A DNA stretch of 64,000 nt from Branchiostoma floridae. Taxonomy: Eukaryota > Chordata > Leptocardii > Amphioxiformes > Branchiostomatidae. The position numbers and the translations under genes were made by a program. Location: contig NC_049995.1 in assembly GCF_000003815.2 (NCBI RefSeq), positions 1,600,632 through 1,664,631 on the forward strand, in the 5' to 3' direction. Below, piece by piece: positions 1 to 11,308 of the stretch (its first letter is position 1; each line of letters begins with the position of its first letter). The notes below the pieces were generated by a model. The model did not search any database, was not told where the DNA came from, and saw only the letters and a list, made by a program, of their open reading frames with translations.

Positions 1-420
1 TCCATGGTGCAGATCTGTACTTGTGTTCCCTGCACTCCCTGGTGCAGATCTGTACTTCTGTTCCCTCTACTCCATGGTGCAGATCTGTACTTGTGTTCCC
101 TGTACTCCATGGTGCAGATCTGTACTTCTGTTCCCTGTACTCCATGGTGCAGATCTGTACTTCTGTTCCCTGTACTCCATGGTGCAGATCTGTACTTGTG
201 TTCCCTGTACTCCATGGTGCAGATCTGTACTTCTGTTCCCTGTACTCCATGGTGCAGATCTGTACTTCTGTTCTCTGTACTCCATGGTGCAGATCTGTAC
301 TTCTGTTCCCTGTACTCCATGGTGCAGATCTGTACTTCTGTTCTCTGTACTACATGGTGCAGATCTGTACTTCTGTTCCCTCTACTCCATCGTACAGATC
401 TTAACTTGTGTTCTCTGTAC
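1..420. repeat. 35-bp minisatellite, about 12 copies
   Basis: A 35-bp unit (core TCCATGGTGCAGATCTGTAC followed by a pyrimidine-rich TTCTGTTCCCTGTAC) repeats about twelve times from the first base of the window. Differences are single substitutions such as TTGTG/TTCTG, and the last two units are more diverged. The array lies in an intron of the CRAL-TRIO gene. The sequence just before the exon at 491 (TTCCCTGTGATTCCATAG) resembles a decayed unit, so the 3' splice site may itself derive from the repeat. All three frames are open through it, but that reflects the missing stop codons in the unit and is not coding. Confidence 0.95.
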
Positions 421-490
421 TCTGTGCTGCAATGTCATGTGTTTCATGTCCACATGTAATTTTGTGGACATGTTCCCTGTGATTCCATAG

Positions 491-607
491 GATGAAGAGA
501 CACAAGTCAATGGTTTGATGGTCATCATGGAAGTCTCCGGCATTACAGCAAACCACGCCTACCACATTGGCCCGAGGTACGCCAGCACAATGACCAACAT
601 TATTCAG
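491..607 (+). CDS. CRAL-TRIO gene, exon A
   Basis: This is a 117-bp exon with acceptor CCATAG and donor CAG/GTCAGT, phase 0 on both sides, encoding 39 residues from DEETQVNGLMVIMEVSG to TMTNIIQ. It covers the central beta strand of the CRAL-TRIO fold. Confidence 0.9.
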
Positions 608-2366
608 GTCAGTCTGCACAATGGAAACACTTGTTTAAGATAACAAAATGATATGCACCTGGTTTATGATCAAAGAATTTGGTACTTTTGATTTGAGGTC
701 TTGTTAAACAACTTGGAAGATGCTTGCCATCAAGGGACACAGAGAATATATAGGACCCTCAGCATGACTAACATTGGATAATGTTCTGATTTTCATGTTC
801 ATGATTTAAAAAAGGAACATATTAAAAGATATTGATCCTTAAAAACAGACAATGTCTGACATGATAATAAAATTGATAATATGATCATACATCATATTCT
901 TTATATTCAAGAAAGAAGTACTAGTGGTAGTACTAAAGTAACATTTCTCACAGCAGTGATTCTAAAATGTACAATCAGCACAGGTGGTTTCTTTGAAATT
1001 CTCTGGCCACTCCTTATAACAAACTGAACAGAATTTAGAAAAGACTATTTTGAGCAAATCATTCCCACTGCTACAATCATTCTGATGGTACATACTTTGA
1101 TGGTAAGTTTCTCTGCTCTGACTATAATCATGTCACCTTTAATGTGTATTTGATGTATGGTACCATCACAGGAGGCCTTCCCAGCTAGAATTAAGGGCAT
1201 GCACTTTGTGAACGAGTCAGCTTTTCTGGATACTGTCTTTGCTGTCATTCGTCCCTTCATGAAGGAGAAATTGAAGCAAAGGGTGAGTCTGGAGTTTTCT
1301 ATGATGATCTGTGTAGTTCCATTGTACTTAGTTCCACCAAACCTAGTTTTGCCCAGCAAATAACTTATTTAAGGAATAAAAAAGATAAAGCAGCCATCCT
1401 CAATGGAGGTAAAGGACTCTGTACAGGATACAGGACTCTGTACTTTCTGTCAAAGAAGGCGTGAAAGAAGAGGAAAAATCTATTACCCTTACCACACTTC
1501 AGACGATGTGCATTTACATCATTTCCTGCAAACACTGTGTAGTAACCTGTCAGATTCAAGACTTAGTGAATGTTGTAGGACAGGCACATGACGTAAAGTA
1601 GAACCAGTCATATGTCATCTGTGTCAGGTACCCATGATGAGAGGCCATTATCATGCCATTAGTTCTACAGCCATGCAGCAGACTCTTAAACATCATGTTG
1701 TACCATAGATAGGGATGGGTACCAGTACAGAAAATTCAGGTCCAGGTCCGGTTCAGGTCCAAAGGATCAGGACCTGATGCAGAAATCTGTTTGGTGGAGT
1801 ATTAGACTTACACTGGCGTTTTAAAACCCTACAACGCTAACTGCACCTGTATGATTGGCTGTAAAACTTGGTAGAAATTACTACTCTACTCTACTTCACT
1901 CTTATTATTTTCTTCCACCTGCAAGCGCCAAAACGTGTGAATGCCTGATAAAATAATCTGTTAATTTTCTAATCGATCCAACATCCGGTCCACCGATTTT
2001 TTTCAGGTCCAGTTTTTCTGGACCGGTCCAATAAGAAAAACCGGTTTTGTACCGGTACGCTGTACCGATACCCAGCCCTAACCATAGATGATGTTTGTGT
2101 TGCAGATAAAGATGCATGGTAATGTGTATGAGAGCCTACATGAGCTGACAGGCACCGAGGTCCTGCCTACAGAGCTGGGAGGAGAGGGAGGACCACTGGA
2201 GGAAATGGGCAAGGAATGGAAGGAGAAGTTACACAGCTTTGAAGATGCCATGGTGGAGAGCAACAAGTTTGGCATGTTGAAGCTGGGAGAACTAGGTAAG
2301 AGTTCAGTGGGAGATGCCACTATGGCTGGTATGGTGGGCTCCTTCCGCAAGCTCAACACAGACTGA
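491..2366 (+). CDS. CRAL-TRIO lipid-transfer protein (TTPA/clavesin-like), 3' part of gene
   Basis: Three exons (491-607, 1172-1282, 2106-2366) join in phase 0 to give the C-terminal 162 residues of a CRAL-TRIO (SEC14-like) domain protein. Members bind a hydrophobic ligand (tocopherol, retinal or phosphoinositide) in a closed pocket and move it between membranes; they are usually cytosolic. Diagnostic stretches are QVNGLMVIMEVSG, the strand-helix AFPARIKGMHFVNESAF, FMKEKLKQR followed by IKMHGN, and LPTELGG near the lid. The order matches alpha-tocopherol transfer protein, TTPAL and clavesins. The 5' exons, with the CRAL-TRIO N-terminal helical domain, lie outside the window. The tail after the domain (SSVGDATMAGMVGSFRKLNTD) ends with TGA at 2364-2366. 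Ligand class cannot be decided from this part. The introns hold a minisatellite and a hAT insertion. Confidence 0.9.
1172..1282 (+). CDS. CRAL-TRIO gene, exon B
   Basis: This is a 111-bp exon with acceptor ATCACAG and donor AGG/GTGAGT, phase 0, encoding 37 residues. It includes the family-typical segment RIKGMHFVNESAF and the helix FAVIRPFMKEKLKQR. Confidence 0.9.
1710..2080. mobile_element. Non-autonomous hAT-type element with 8-bp target duplication
   Basis: The ends are inverted: TAGGGATGGGTACCAGTACAG on the left reads against TAGGGCTGGGTATCGGTACAG from the right end (first 20 bases compared). The element is flanked on both sides by ACCATAGA (1702-1709 and 2081-2088), an exact 8-bp duplication. 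An 8-bp duplication and a TAGGGNTGGG-like terminus are the known hallmarks of hAT transposons. At 371 bp it has no coding capacity. The interior contains repeated GGTCCAGG/GGACCGG motifs near both ends. It sits in the last intron of the CRAL-TRIO gene, ending 25 bp before the next exon. Confidence 0.88.
2106..2366 (+). CDS. CRAL-TRIO gene, last coding exon
   Basis: The acceptor is GTGTTGCAG at 2097-2105. The exon encodes 86 residues plus TGA. It starts with IKMHGN and holds LPTELGGEGG, the segment that closes the lipid pocket in relatives. The remaining 50 residues are a glycine-, serine- and methionine-rich tail without a recognised domain. Confidence 0.9.
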   Translation: MKMHGNVYESLHELTGTEVLPTELGGEGGPLEEMGKEWKEKLHSFEDAMVESNKFGMLKLGELGKSSVGDATMAGMVGSFRKLNTD

Positions 2367-2410
2367 TGGGTCTGGTCAGTCAAGGGCTGAATACTTCATG
2401 TCAAACAACA

Positions 2411-2416
2411 AATAAA
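2411..2416 (+). terminator. Candidate polyadenylation signal of the CRAL-TRIO gene
   Basis: AATAAA lies 45 bp after the stop codon. It is the first canonical signal downstream. If used, the 3' UTR is very short and the CA-rich minisatellite that follows is outside the transcript. Confidence 0.5.
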
Positions 2417-2460
2417 CTGACAGCCCTTCTAATACCTTACACCTTACATTATGCATTTGT

Positions 2461-2492
<32 letters not shown>

Positions 2493-3066
2493 CCTTGTTC
2501 TTGTACACACCCATCCTTGTTCTTGTACACACCATCCTTGTTCTTGTACACACCATCCTTGGTCTACACACCCATCCTTGTTCTTGTACACACCATCCTT
2601 GTTCTTGTACACACCATCCTTGGTCTTGTGCACACCCATTCGTGTTCTTGTACACACCATGCTTGTTCTTGTACACACCACCCGTGTTCTTGTACACACC
2701 ATCCTTGTTTTTGTACACACCCATATTTATTCTTGTGCACACCATGCTTGTTCTTGTGCACACCCATCCATGTTCTTGTACACACCATCCTTGTTCTTGT
2801 ACGCACCATCCTTTTTCTTGTGCACACCCATCCGTGTTCTTGTACACACCATGCTTGTTCTTGTACACACCACCCTTGTTCTTGTACGCACCATCCTTGT
2901 TCGTGTACACACCCGTACTTATTCTTGCGCACACCATGCTTGTTCTTGTGCACACCCATCCATGTTCTTGTAGTTGTACACACCATCCTTGTTCTTGTTC
3001 ACACCCATCCTTGCTCTTGTACACACCATCCTTGTTCTTATACACACCATCCTTGTTCTTGTACAA
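2461..3066. repeat. (CA)n microsatellite running into a TTCTTGTACACACCATCC minisatellite
   Basis: A perfect (CA)n run at about 2461-2490 leads into some two dozen copies of a unit of about 22-25 bp (CATCCTTGTTCTTGTACACAC). One- and two-base length variants shift the period. Six-frame openness here is a repeat artefact. It lies immediately 3' of the CRAL-TRIO gene. Confidence 0.95.
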
Positions 3067-3069
3067 GGA

Positions 3070-5190
3070 CATGTTTTTGAGTCTTAAGTAGAAAACTAAC
3101 CTGAGACATGTTTATGAAAAAGGAATTTGAACAGGAAGATATTGAAAACTGTGCAGAATTGTGTTGACTGGATGAGATACAACCCTCCAGAAGTATACAC
3201 TCATTCAATCGCAGGTTTGCTGCGAGAAGAATGCTACAAAATATTGTACAATTCTTATTTTCTAACCAGTGGAGGCCATATTGTATCCCTAGCTAGGGTA
3301 TCCTGCCTGGCTTTGAAAAATTGAAAGATACAGTTTCAAAAATATCTTACTGGTTGTGGCAGCCCTAACTAGTGATGGTGCACTGTGAGTTTGAGCACCT
3401 ATGTCTCAAGTTAAGTCATCATTACATGTTGTATACGAATGTATTTTGGATTTGTCTTATATAGATGAAACAGTTTGATGTTGTTATCTGTTCAATCATA
3501 CATGTTGTAATAGCTATTCATTATATACTAATATCAATCCAGCAGAAATGGAATGAAGAACCACCATAATGACTGTCCATATTTGAAGTAGGCTTCAAGT
3601 TTCATGGAAGTTGCCTTCAGTTCACTTCCTAAGAAAAACATTTAGTTCATTATCTTATGTGTTCGTCTAGAAGTCTCATACTTAACAATGATGTTTCATG
3701 TATCATCCATCATTATAATGGTATTGAAGCAGACTTATGTTTCTGTTGGTCACATGTACACTAATGTTCCCTGTTTACCGCATTTTTAACAAATGCCAAT
3801 AGTTTTCCTGTTCAATATTCTCTATTTTTGTGGCTACATGTTTGCTTTGTTTTTATGCATTATTTTGTTAATCATTGTTATCTTTGTATGCCACATTTTA
3901 CATCTACCTGGTAACAGCTTTTTCTGCATTCCTCTACAATACATACAATACATACATAATTTGCATATATTTTGTATGTAATAAGCATTTGATTTCATCA
4001 TTATATATATCACTACTAGTATGCAGGGACAAGTTTGTTCCAATTATTGTATGGGTCACATTAATTCTGATTAATAAGATCATTGGTTAATATCAAGATT
4101 GTATAACTGAAGGAGCAGTAACTTATGAAAAAATTAACTTAAACATCAAAAACTTGATATATTTACTGCATTGCCACTATTTTGTGACTTTGGTGAAGTG
4201 AACTTTGCCGTTAGTGTGGGGTTTGGAAGTGTATTCTGTTATGCAAGTTGCTGGATGCAAAGATATTTCAGTTTTAAACTCATTCCGGTTTGCTTTTCAT
4301 TTATCATATTCACTCCTTGCTGAAATGTCCAAAGTAACCATTTTAAAAGTCTAAAGGTACATGTAGATGTCAATCACAAGGACCTTCTTTTCAAAATTTT
4401 AAAGATGTTTAAAGGAAACTTTACGACTTGAACTTTAAGTGATGAAACTGGTAGCTACAATATGCAAAAATTAACTTTTGGTTGCAAAATCTAGCAAAAG
4501 ACTGCTACACAATGGCTTTAGAAGGATATTTTAGACACTTTATTGTATGCCTGAAGTGACCGGGGTAGCATTTACATGTGCATTTAAATTATCAGTTACA
4601 CACATTGCTATAAAAATTACATATTTCTTTTTTCTGCAAGAGTAATTACATAGTTGAGTCACACCATTTTACAGACAGTCTACAGAGGTGAGGTCCTGAA
4701 GGAATAGAATAAAGTGCAGGTCAGCATAATAATGCAGCCTGTCTCAAACAGAGTTATAAGTATATGGACATGTATGTCCCAATTCATACATTGTAAACTA
4801 CATCCGATTCATTATTAGAAAACTGCTACTTTATGCAATGTAGGTGTAAACAGCCACTTTGATATAATCATGTACACATCAGAACAGACTATCCTGGGAC
4901 TAACAATTATAAGTACATATTCTACATTTATTTAACATCTACCAATTATTAAGGTATCTCTCATTGACTGTTACCTTTAATCTGGTAATTGGCTTCCCTG
5001 GCAGTTTGGGAGAGGTGTTGGATGACTATCATTTAATCAAACACACATAGTACATAATTATATGTATGACAATATCATGACTGTTGACTCTACATTTCCA
5101 TTGTACCCATCATGATTGTGGTTTGGTGTGAATCTGTGTCTGTGTCATCATTCATCTTTATTACCTCAAGTGGAGGAGAGAATCGTTTGC
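3070..5190. other. AT-rich intergenic DNA, no gene seen
   Basis: The stretch has no long open frame with splice signals, no RNA gene that I can recognise and no clear repeat. It is AT-rich with short runs such as CATACATACATA near 3945. Confidence 0.6.
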
Positions 5191-5194
5191 AAAT

Positions 5195-5640
5195 TCTACT
5201 GTTTTTGCTTGTGTATGTCAGTGTTTGTGCATATACGATGTAACGTTATATATTGTGTCTGTATCGTGTGTGTGCGCACGTGCATGCGTGCCGTGCATGT
5301 ATATACAATATATAATCATTATGCATGTTTGTGTAGACTATGTACGTACAAATGTATGTGTGTCACTGTGTGTCTGTGTGTGTAAAGTATCCGCGTGTGC
5401 ATATAATGTTTATGTATATTCAGTGAACATGTAAGTGTGTCTAAATATAATGTATGTGTATGTGTGTTATGTATGTGTGTATTTGACGCATGTGTGTGTG
5501 ACACTAATGTATCTGTGTATATGATTATGTGTGCTTGTATAATGTATTGTATGGATGTATATTGTGTGTGTTTGCAAAATGCATGTGTGTGTAGGTATAT
5601 ATACATACACATGCACACACACATACATGTATTACATTAT
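5195..5640. repeat. TG/TATG-rich low-complexity tract
   Basis: Irregular TGTG, TATGTG and CATGTG words fill about 450 bp and end with (CACA)-rich DNA near 5610. The tract is an imperfect purine-pyrimidine alternating sequence, a type that can adopt Z-DNA. No unit length is stable enough to call a minisatellite. Confidence 0.85.
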
Positions 5641-5825
5641 AAACGATATATGTATTCTTCACGAACATGTATGATACATGAACATGTGTTTGTGTGTGCT
5701 TCTAAAGAAACAGCATTATTCAAGAAGTTATGAATCAATGCTGATGATGTATTTAGAACAATAACAGTTAACAATAATTTTCAATACAAAAAATCAGACT
5801 TGATTGTATCCTGTATGTTAGACTG

Positions 5826-6050
5826 CAGGGCCTCCACTGGTCAGCTCCCTCCGAGCTGTGGAGTGGAATACAGTAGTGCAAGCACAGCTTCAAGCTGATG
5901 GAACAGGAGATGCAATATTGATGCTGTTCATGGCAGCAGTAGATGACTTTGTTGCTCGTCTTGAATCTTATTGTCTCAACATCTCTGCCTTGACATATAA
6001 TTCTTTAAGTTTCTCTTCTCTCTCTTCTGTGCCCTGTGTGTCCCAGATGT
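5826..6050 (+). other. Weak exon-like segment
   Basis: After TAGACTGCAG at 5818-5827 a frame stays open to a stop at 6050-6052 and reads WNTVVQAQLQADGTGDAIL and then MLFMAAVDDFVARLE. Base composition rises above the flanks. I recognise no family and see no matching partner exon, so this may be an orphan exon, a decayed pseudogene or chance. Confidence 0.2.
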
Positions 6051-6878
6051 AGGCAGAGGCAGGCAGGACAGCTGTATGAAGCAGTGGCTGCGCTCCTCCT
6101 TTTTCTACTGGAAGTGTGGATGAGTACAGGAAGAGTCTGTGTTCTACTTCATGCTTCCTCTTGCAGTATCCCATTGTAGTTTTACATACTGAAATAGCAA
6201 GCGTCTGTCAGATTAAGTATCATCTGAGAGAAGTCCAAAACATGTCAGAATTTGTAGTGACAATATGTTTTTACATGCGCAAACTGAGGCATTGATATCC
6301 TTGGCTATTTTCAAAAGTTGAGTTATTTTCTCCTTCCTTTATACAACATGACCTATGATATTTTTTCATAATTCTTGGAAGACGTCTGGTAGTACAATAT
6401 TTTGTATCTTGCATGGGGCAATGGTGACAATGCCAAAGATGTGGGAACAAAACTAGAGATAACATCATGTAACTGTTCCAGTTTAATGGAAATCAAAACA
6501 TGAAAAAAATTTACACTTTGTAATTCTTTGACAAGTACATGAAAAATACATGTATAGAAGGACTTTGTTATAAACATTTCCCAAAGACACACTTCCACAC
6601 AGTTCAACATCCTTCCACTGTTAGCCCAACTTCCACCTAGCTCAGAAGTATGGTCTGAGGACTACCCCGTACATGTGAATTACATGTAGCTGTGAGAAAA
6701 GTGCTGTATGGTCAAAAGTTGGTCTTCCCTATGTTTGGGTCAGAATTGTGCTGGTGACCGTCAGGGATATAACCCCAGGAGGGCTTCAAAGCCGCAAATT
6801 TGTCCCAGTGGATAGCCTAGTACCTCACGGTGCTTTCAGGGGTACCTCACTGCGACTGTTGCTGGGTCCTGGGTTGAC

Positions 6879-7398
6879 TTAAGGTTTCAGGATTGGCTAA
6901 ATTGGCATTTTAATCTTCCATTGTTTTCTCATTAATGAATCAAGAAAGAATGGAACCCTAACGAAGTTTGATAGATGGACGTAAAAGAATTCTAAATCTG
7001 ATTTTTGGGGGCCATATGGATGACATCATCAGGTTTTATTGCCCCTGATATCATTTTTTCTAGGAGAAAATACAGCACACACTGCAATGAAACTATATTT
7101 TTCATGTGCATGATGATGAAAGCTACATACTCGTGAGTTTGTAGCTTTCATCATCATGCACATGAAAAATATAGTTTTATTGCAGTGGTATGTACCAAAG
7201 TGCTGTATTTTCTCATAGAAAAAATTAATATCAGGGGTAATAAAACTTGATGACATCATCTGTATGGCCCAAAAAATCAGATTTAAAATTCTTCTATGCC
7301 CATCTATCAAAATTCGTTAGGGCTCCATTCTTTCTTAATTCATTAATGAGAAAACAAAGGAAGGTCAAAATGTCAATCTAGCCAATCCTGAAACCTTA
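6879..7398. mobile_element. 520-bp fold-back palindrome bounded by TTAA
   Basis: The two halves are near-perfect inverted copies of about 250 bp meeting at a 30-bp hinge around 7118-7150. The outer ends read TTAAGGTTTCAGGATTGGCT and its complement AGCCAATCCTGAAACCTTAA. The arms differ by scattered substitutions only. TTAA at both ends fits a TTAA-targeting transposon (piggyBac or Kolobok type), with TTAA as the duplicated target; that class is an inference. There is no coding sequence. Confidence 0.85.
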
Positions 7399-7857
7399 AA
7401 CTCTAAGTTAAAAAAAAATCCAAATATAGCCAGGTGGCCACAGGGTGTCTGATGATGGACCACATAGGGGGCACACCCGAAAGTGCCAAAAATAGCAATG
7501 ATGAAGCCCTGATTTGCATAGTTTATGTTTGATGATGGTCACTTTATTTATGATAAGATCAAAAAAATATTCTGGTTCTGGGGACTTTCTCTGGTACTGC
7601 GGTGTAATGGTTATTGTCAAGTCTTTTAACTTGTAACTCATTTTATACTTGTGGAAACTGAGAATTCAATCAAGGTCATTTTAATGTGAATACTGAATCC
7701 GATACTAGACACAACCATGGTCCCAACCCTCAGATACGATGATAGGTAGGTACAGGTACAGGGCAGGGTTTACATAGTAAAAATATTGACCTGATACACA
7801 TTGCAAGTTATGTGGTTCTTCATGATAGTTGTCCATAAAAAAAAACCTGCTGCATAA

Positions 7858-7945
7858 CTACAGTCAAACCTGTATTTGCGACCACTTTTGCAAAGCGACC
7901 ACTTGGTCATTGCGGTCACTTTTTGTTGGTCCCTTTGATTTTTCC
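7858..7945. mobile_element. Single terminus of the TACAGTCAAACCTG element family
   Basis: CTACAGTCAAACCTGTATTT followed by GCGACCAC, AAGCGACCACTTGG and a final GGTCCCTTTGATTTTT copies the left end of the 821-bp element at 20812-21632. The opposite end was not found nearby, so this is a truncated or solo end. Confidence 0.7.
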
Positions 7946-9240
7946 ATCATTTTTTCCCATTATTTTCCTAATAGTATGTAATTTTCAAAATGGTTTTGTA
8001 TGTTAAAGGTTTTGTGTAGGAGACAAACTGGTTGACAGTGCATAGGAGATGAGATGGATTTTGTTGGTAATGAAATGGCATGTATTTGTAGGTAATGAAA
8101 ATCTGTCTGGGCCACCATGATTCAAGACTTGTTCTGTTTACTATTGCCAGTCAGTCAAATAGACATGTTGAGAATTAAAAATGAACAGTTACAAGATTCA
8201 ACAGAGTATAGCAGAAACATCTAGTATGCTGTATATACAGCCTTAGCTCTACACATATACAGTACCTGTCCCTCATGCTGCTGAGCTATTTGATATTTTT
8301 GTGCAATATGGAATCATCCCACAGCAACCAGGATGACAACTCACAACAGGAGAAAGTATGGCCACAGATTCAGTAATTATGCAAGTTCAGACACTGATAG
8401 ACATTGTCAGCTTGAAAACATCATTCATTTGTTGAAAGTAGTGACAAGTACCAGGTGTGCAACAAGTATGTGTATGTGTGCAACAAATACTAGTGTGCAA
8501 CAAGTTCTGGTGTAACAAGTACTGGTGGTCAACAAAATTAATGAGGGAGACAACTGCCCAGTATGATTGGAACAGATAGGGGAGGTGGTGTAATATTATA
8601 TTCATTGTATATTTCAGAGAAAGGCTAATTAAAAGTGAAGTCATGATGTATATGTCCAGAAATTCCTACAGATTTACATTATATATTGTGTCTTGTTGAA
8701 TTTTTCTATTCTGTATTCATGGTGATTCCCATTCTACACTTCTTCATGTTTCAAGGTTACATTGATAAATTAAAGGGAGCCATATATATATAGTAGGTTC
8801 CTTCAACGGTATGTGTTTCAGTGGACAGTGGAAAAAAATCATGCATTTTGGAATATCAAATTGAATGTCTATGTGTCATTCTATTATAAGATTTTTATTC
8901 TTAGATCATTGTTTATCTGGGTTATAAGGTTATTTTGTGGTGATTACATGTATTTGAAATATATTAAAGCTGCTAGATGCCTGAATGTGGTGGCCTGTCC
9001 CAGGAGGACTTCAGGTTTCTCCCTAAGTTTATTTTATTTATTTATTTAGTTTGTGAATGGACAAGGCAACACAGGACTCCACTCTGCACCATGGCACTGG
9101 GCACCAATCAGATATCATGGTCCTTTATTGTATTGATCTTTCAAATAGGACACTTTGTTTACTTTAAATACATATGCTTCAGACAGAATTGTATGAAAAC
9201 TTGATTGTGATGTGTAAGCGTGACGTAAAGAAATCAAATT
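7946..9240. other. Intergenic DNA, no gene seen
   Basis: Only a short degenerate GTGCAACAAGTA repeat (about 8450-8535) stands out. No exon-like frames, RNA genes or element termini were recognised. Confidence 0.5.
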
Positions 9241-9246
9241 TATGTC

Positions 9247-9315
9247 CAGCTAATTTTTTTCAAAGAAGTAATCATGGTGACACCATCATTACTTCTTTGA
9301 AAAAAATTAGCTGGT
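9247..9315. repeat. Near-perfect 27-bp-arm hairpin
   Basis: CCAGCTAATTTTTTTCAAAG...TAAT faces ATTA...CTTTGAAAAAAATTAGCTGG across a 15-bp loop (CATGGTGACACCATC, itself partly palindromic). It could be a miniature inverted-repeat element or a transcribed hairpin. No target duplication could be assigned. Confidence 0.8.
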
Positions 9316-9974
9316 GATTCTACTATGTGAAATTGCACGGTGTAAATGAATACTGCATTCAGTACGTTCTTTTTGTACTTTTGAAGCTGGAGTTTTTTAA
9401 GACAGTTGCTGGTACAAAGTTATGAAGAATCCCACCAATCCTGTCAAAGATATGCTGTATACAAATTGCTAGCAACTACTAATTTTGTATCTGCAAAGCC
9501 AATGTCATGTACATAATAATGATCATATGATTATAGATATTAGTACAAATTGAAATGAACGCCTTTGTATACTTCATGTCTAGAAATAGTCTTGTACAGC
9601 TCAGATAACTTTGCATTTTCATACATTTTTGTAATATGCTACAAAATTAAAGGAAAATTTGAATATTGTTAGTTGCATCTTGTAACAAAAATACTACATG
9701 TACATGTATGTACTCCCAGAGCCTTTTACACATTACTCTTACCATGTTAAAGCAGAGGTTTGGCAGAGAATTTTATACAGCTAGTATATTGGATTGTCCT
9801 TGCAAGTTTTCTGTGAAGAATATGTCTGCCTGTTTAACATTAAACTTTGTTACATTCTTTTCATATTTCAATCCATATGAATTGAAATATATTGTCCTTT
9901 GTCTTGTTTCTTCTTCTTAATTTTTGTTCTCCTGCCAAATCTTCAAATGGTTTCAACTTAATCAATTTGTCATT

Positions 9975-10760
9975 TATTTGGCATGGAGGTAGAGTTAGCA
10001 GATATCCCCATGATCTTTTGATGGTGGGCTTTGATATTACTTTTAGTTTTTTTGGTCATTTTTAGACCAAAAATATATTTTTTGTGCCCTAGTATATACC
10101 TAATGACCTGAAATTTGGTACAGAAGCGCATTGGGCATATGCCCACAGGACCCATCAATACTTTTTGCATACATCACCTCAAATTTGAATTATTTTTGGC
10201 CATTTTGACTGCAAATTTATATTTTGGCTCTTATGCCCTTGTATTAAAACTTAATTCAGTGAAATTTGGTACAGAGGTGAATTTGGCATATGCCTACAGG
10301 ACTCCATCAACACTTTTTTCATACATCACTTCAAAATTGAGTTATTGGGGAATTTTTGACAACAAATGTATTTTTGGCTCCTATGTCTTGTATTAAAACC
10401 AAATGAGCTGAAAGTGGTATGAAGGTGTGTAGGTCATGTGCCCATAGTACTTTTCAATGCACGGCACACATTTTCAATTCAGGCATACATTGCTTAGAAT
10501 TGTTGAATTTTTGGCCGCTATACTAAAAATGTATAGTCTGGCTTGTACGCCTTTGTGTTAAAACCAAATGACCTGAAATTTTGTATGAGGGTGCGCACAG
10601 TATGTCCCATAGGACTGTCAGGGTGTACATCACTTGAAAATGTTTAGATTTAGTATTCTTTTTTCATTCTTGACCAAAAATTTATTTTTTTGTTTCCTGT
10701 GTCATGAGTAAACTGATCTTGAACTTGGTGTAGGGGTAGCTTTAGCATGAGAAATGGAAA
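9975..10760. repeat. Diverged tandem repeat, period about 145-165 bp, five copies
   Basis: The phrase TGAAATTTGGTACAGA with a following GGCATATGCC/CATGTGCCC recurs near 10110, 10260, 10406, 10570 and 10713. Each copy is followed by CATACATCAC and an AT-rich TTTTTGGC block. Copies differ strongly, so the array is old. Confidence 0.75.
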
Positions 10761-11208
10761 ATGGGTCACAAAGACCGGTCCAATTGCATAATTTTAGATA
10801 GGGGTGTTCTAGAAGAAGCCATTTTTGTATTGTGGGGATTTAAAAAAAATCCAATTTGGAGTGGGATGATGTTTTGGGATACGTCAATTTCTGCACAAGG
10901 TTTATATGAAACAGTACATTGCATTGGAATGGAGATGGATTGAAATATGCTGTATTTGCTCACATGCAAATGTCGGCGTTTCTAGCTACTTGTGTTGGAA
11001 AGTTCACTAAACTTTAGTACTTAAGCTGAGATATGGACTGTTCAATGATGAGAAATAAAGCCTCAAGCAATCAGACCTCAGATCATGCACGCACATGGTT
11101 ATTTTGTGATGCTCTTTCATAATGATTTTTCTTTGACATCGACATGCCAAGAGAGGAAAAGTGACAAACGGGCTGTGTTTATTCGAGGTTTCTTATCTTC
11201 GCCATGCA

Positions 11209-11308
11209 NNNNNNNNNNNNNNNNNNNNNNNNNNNNNNNNNNNNNNNNNNNNNNNNNNNNNNNNNNNNNNNNNNNNNNNNNNNNNNNNNNNNNNNNNNNN
11301 NNNNNNNN
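11209..11308. other. Assembly gap, 100 N
   Basis: One hundred N characters. The DNA after it is richer in CpG than the DNA before, so the two sides may not be truly adjacent. Confidence 1.

Noticed and set aside
4-490. Long open frames in all three forward frames
   Set aside because: They come from a 35-bp unit without stop codons; period and variation are those of a minisatellite.
2366-3091. A 241-codon and other long frames of Cys/His/Thr repeats
   Set aside because: These are translation of a CA-rich minisatellite; both strands are open, with no start context or splice signal.
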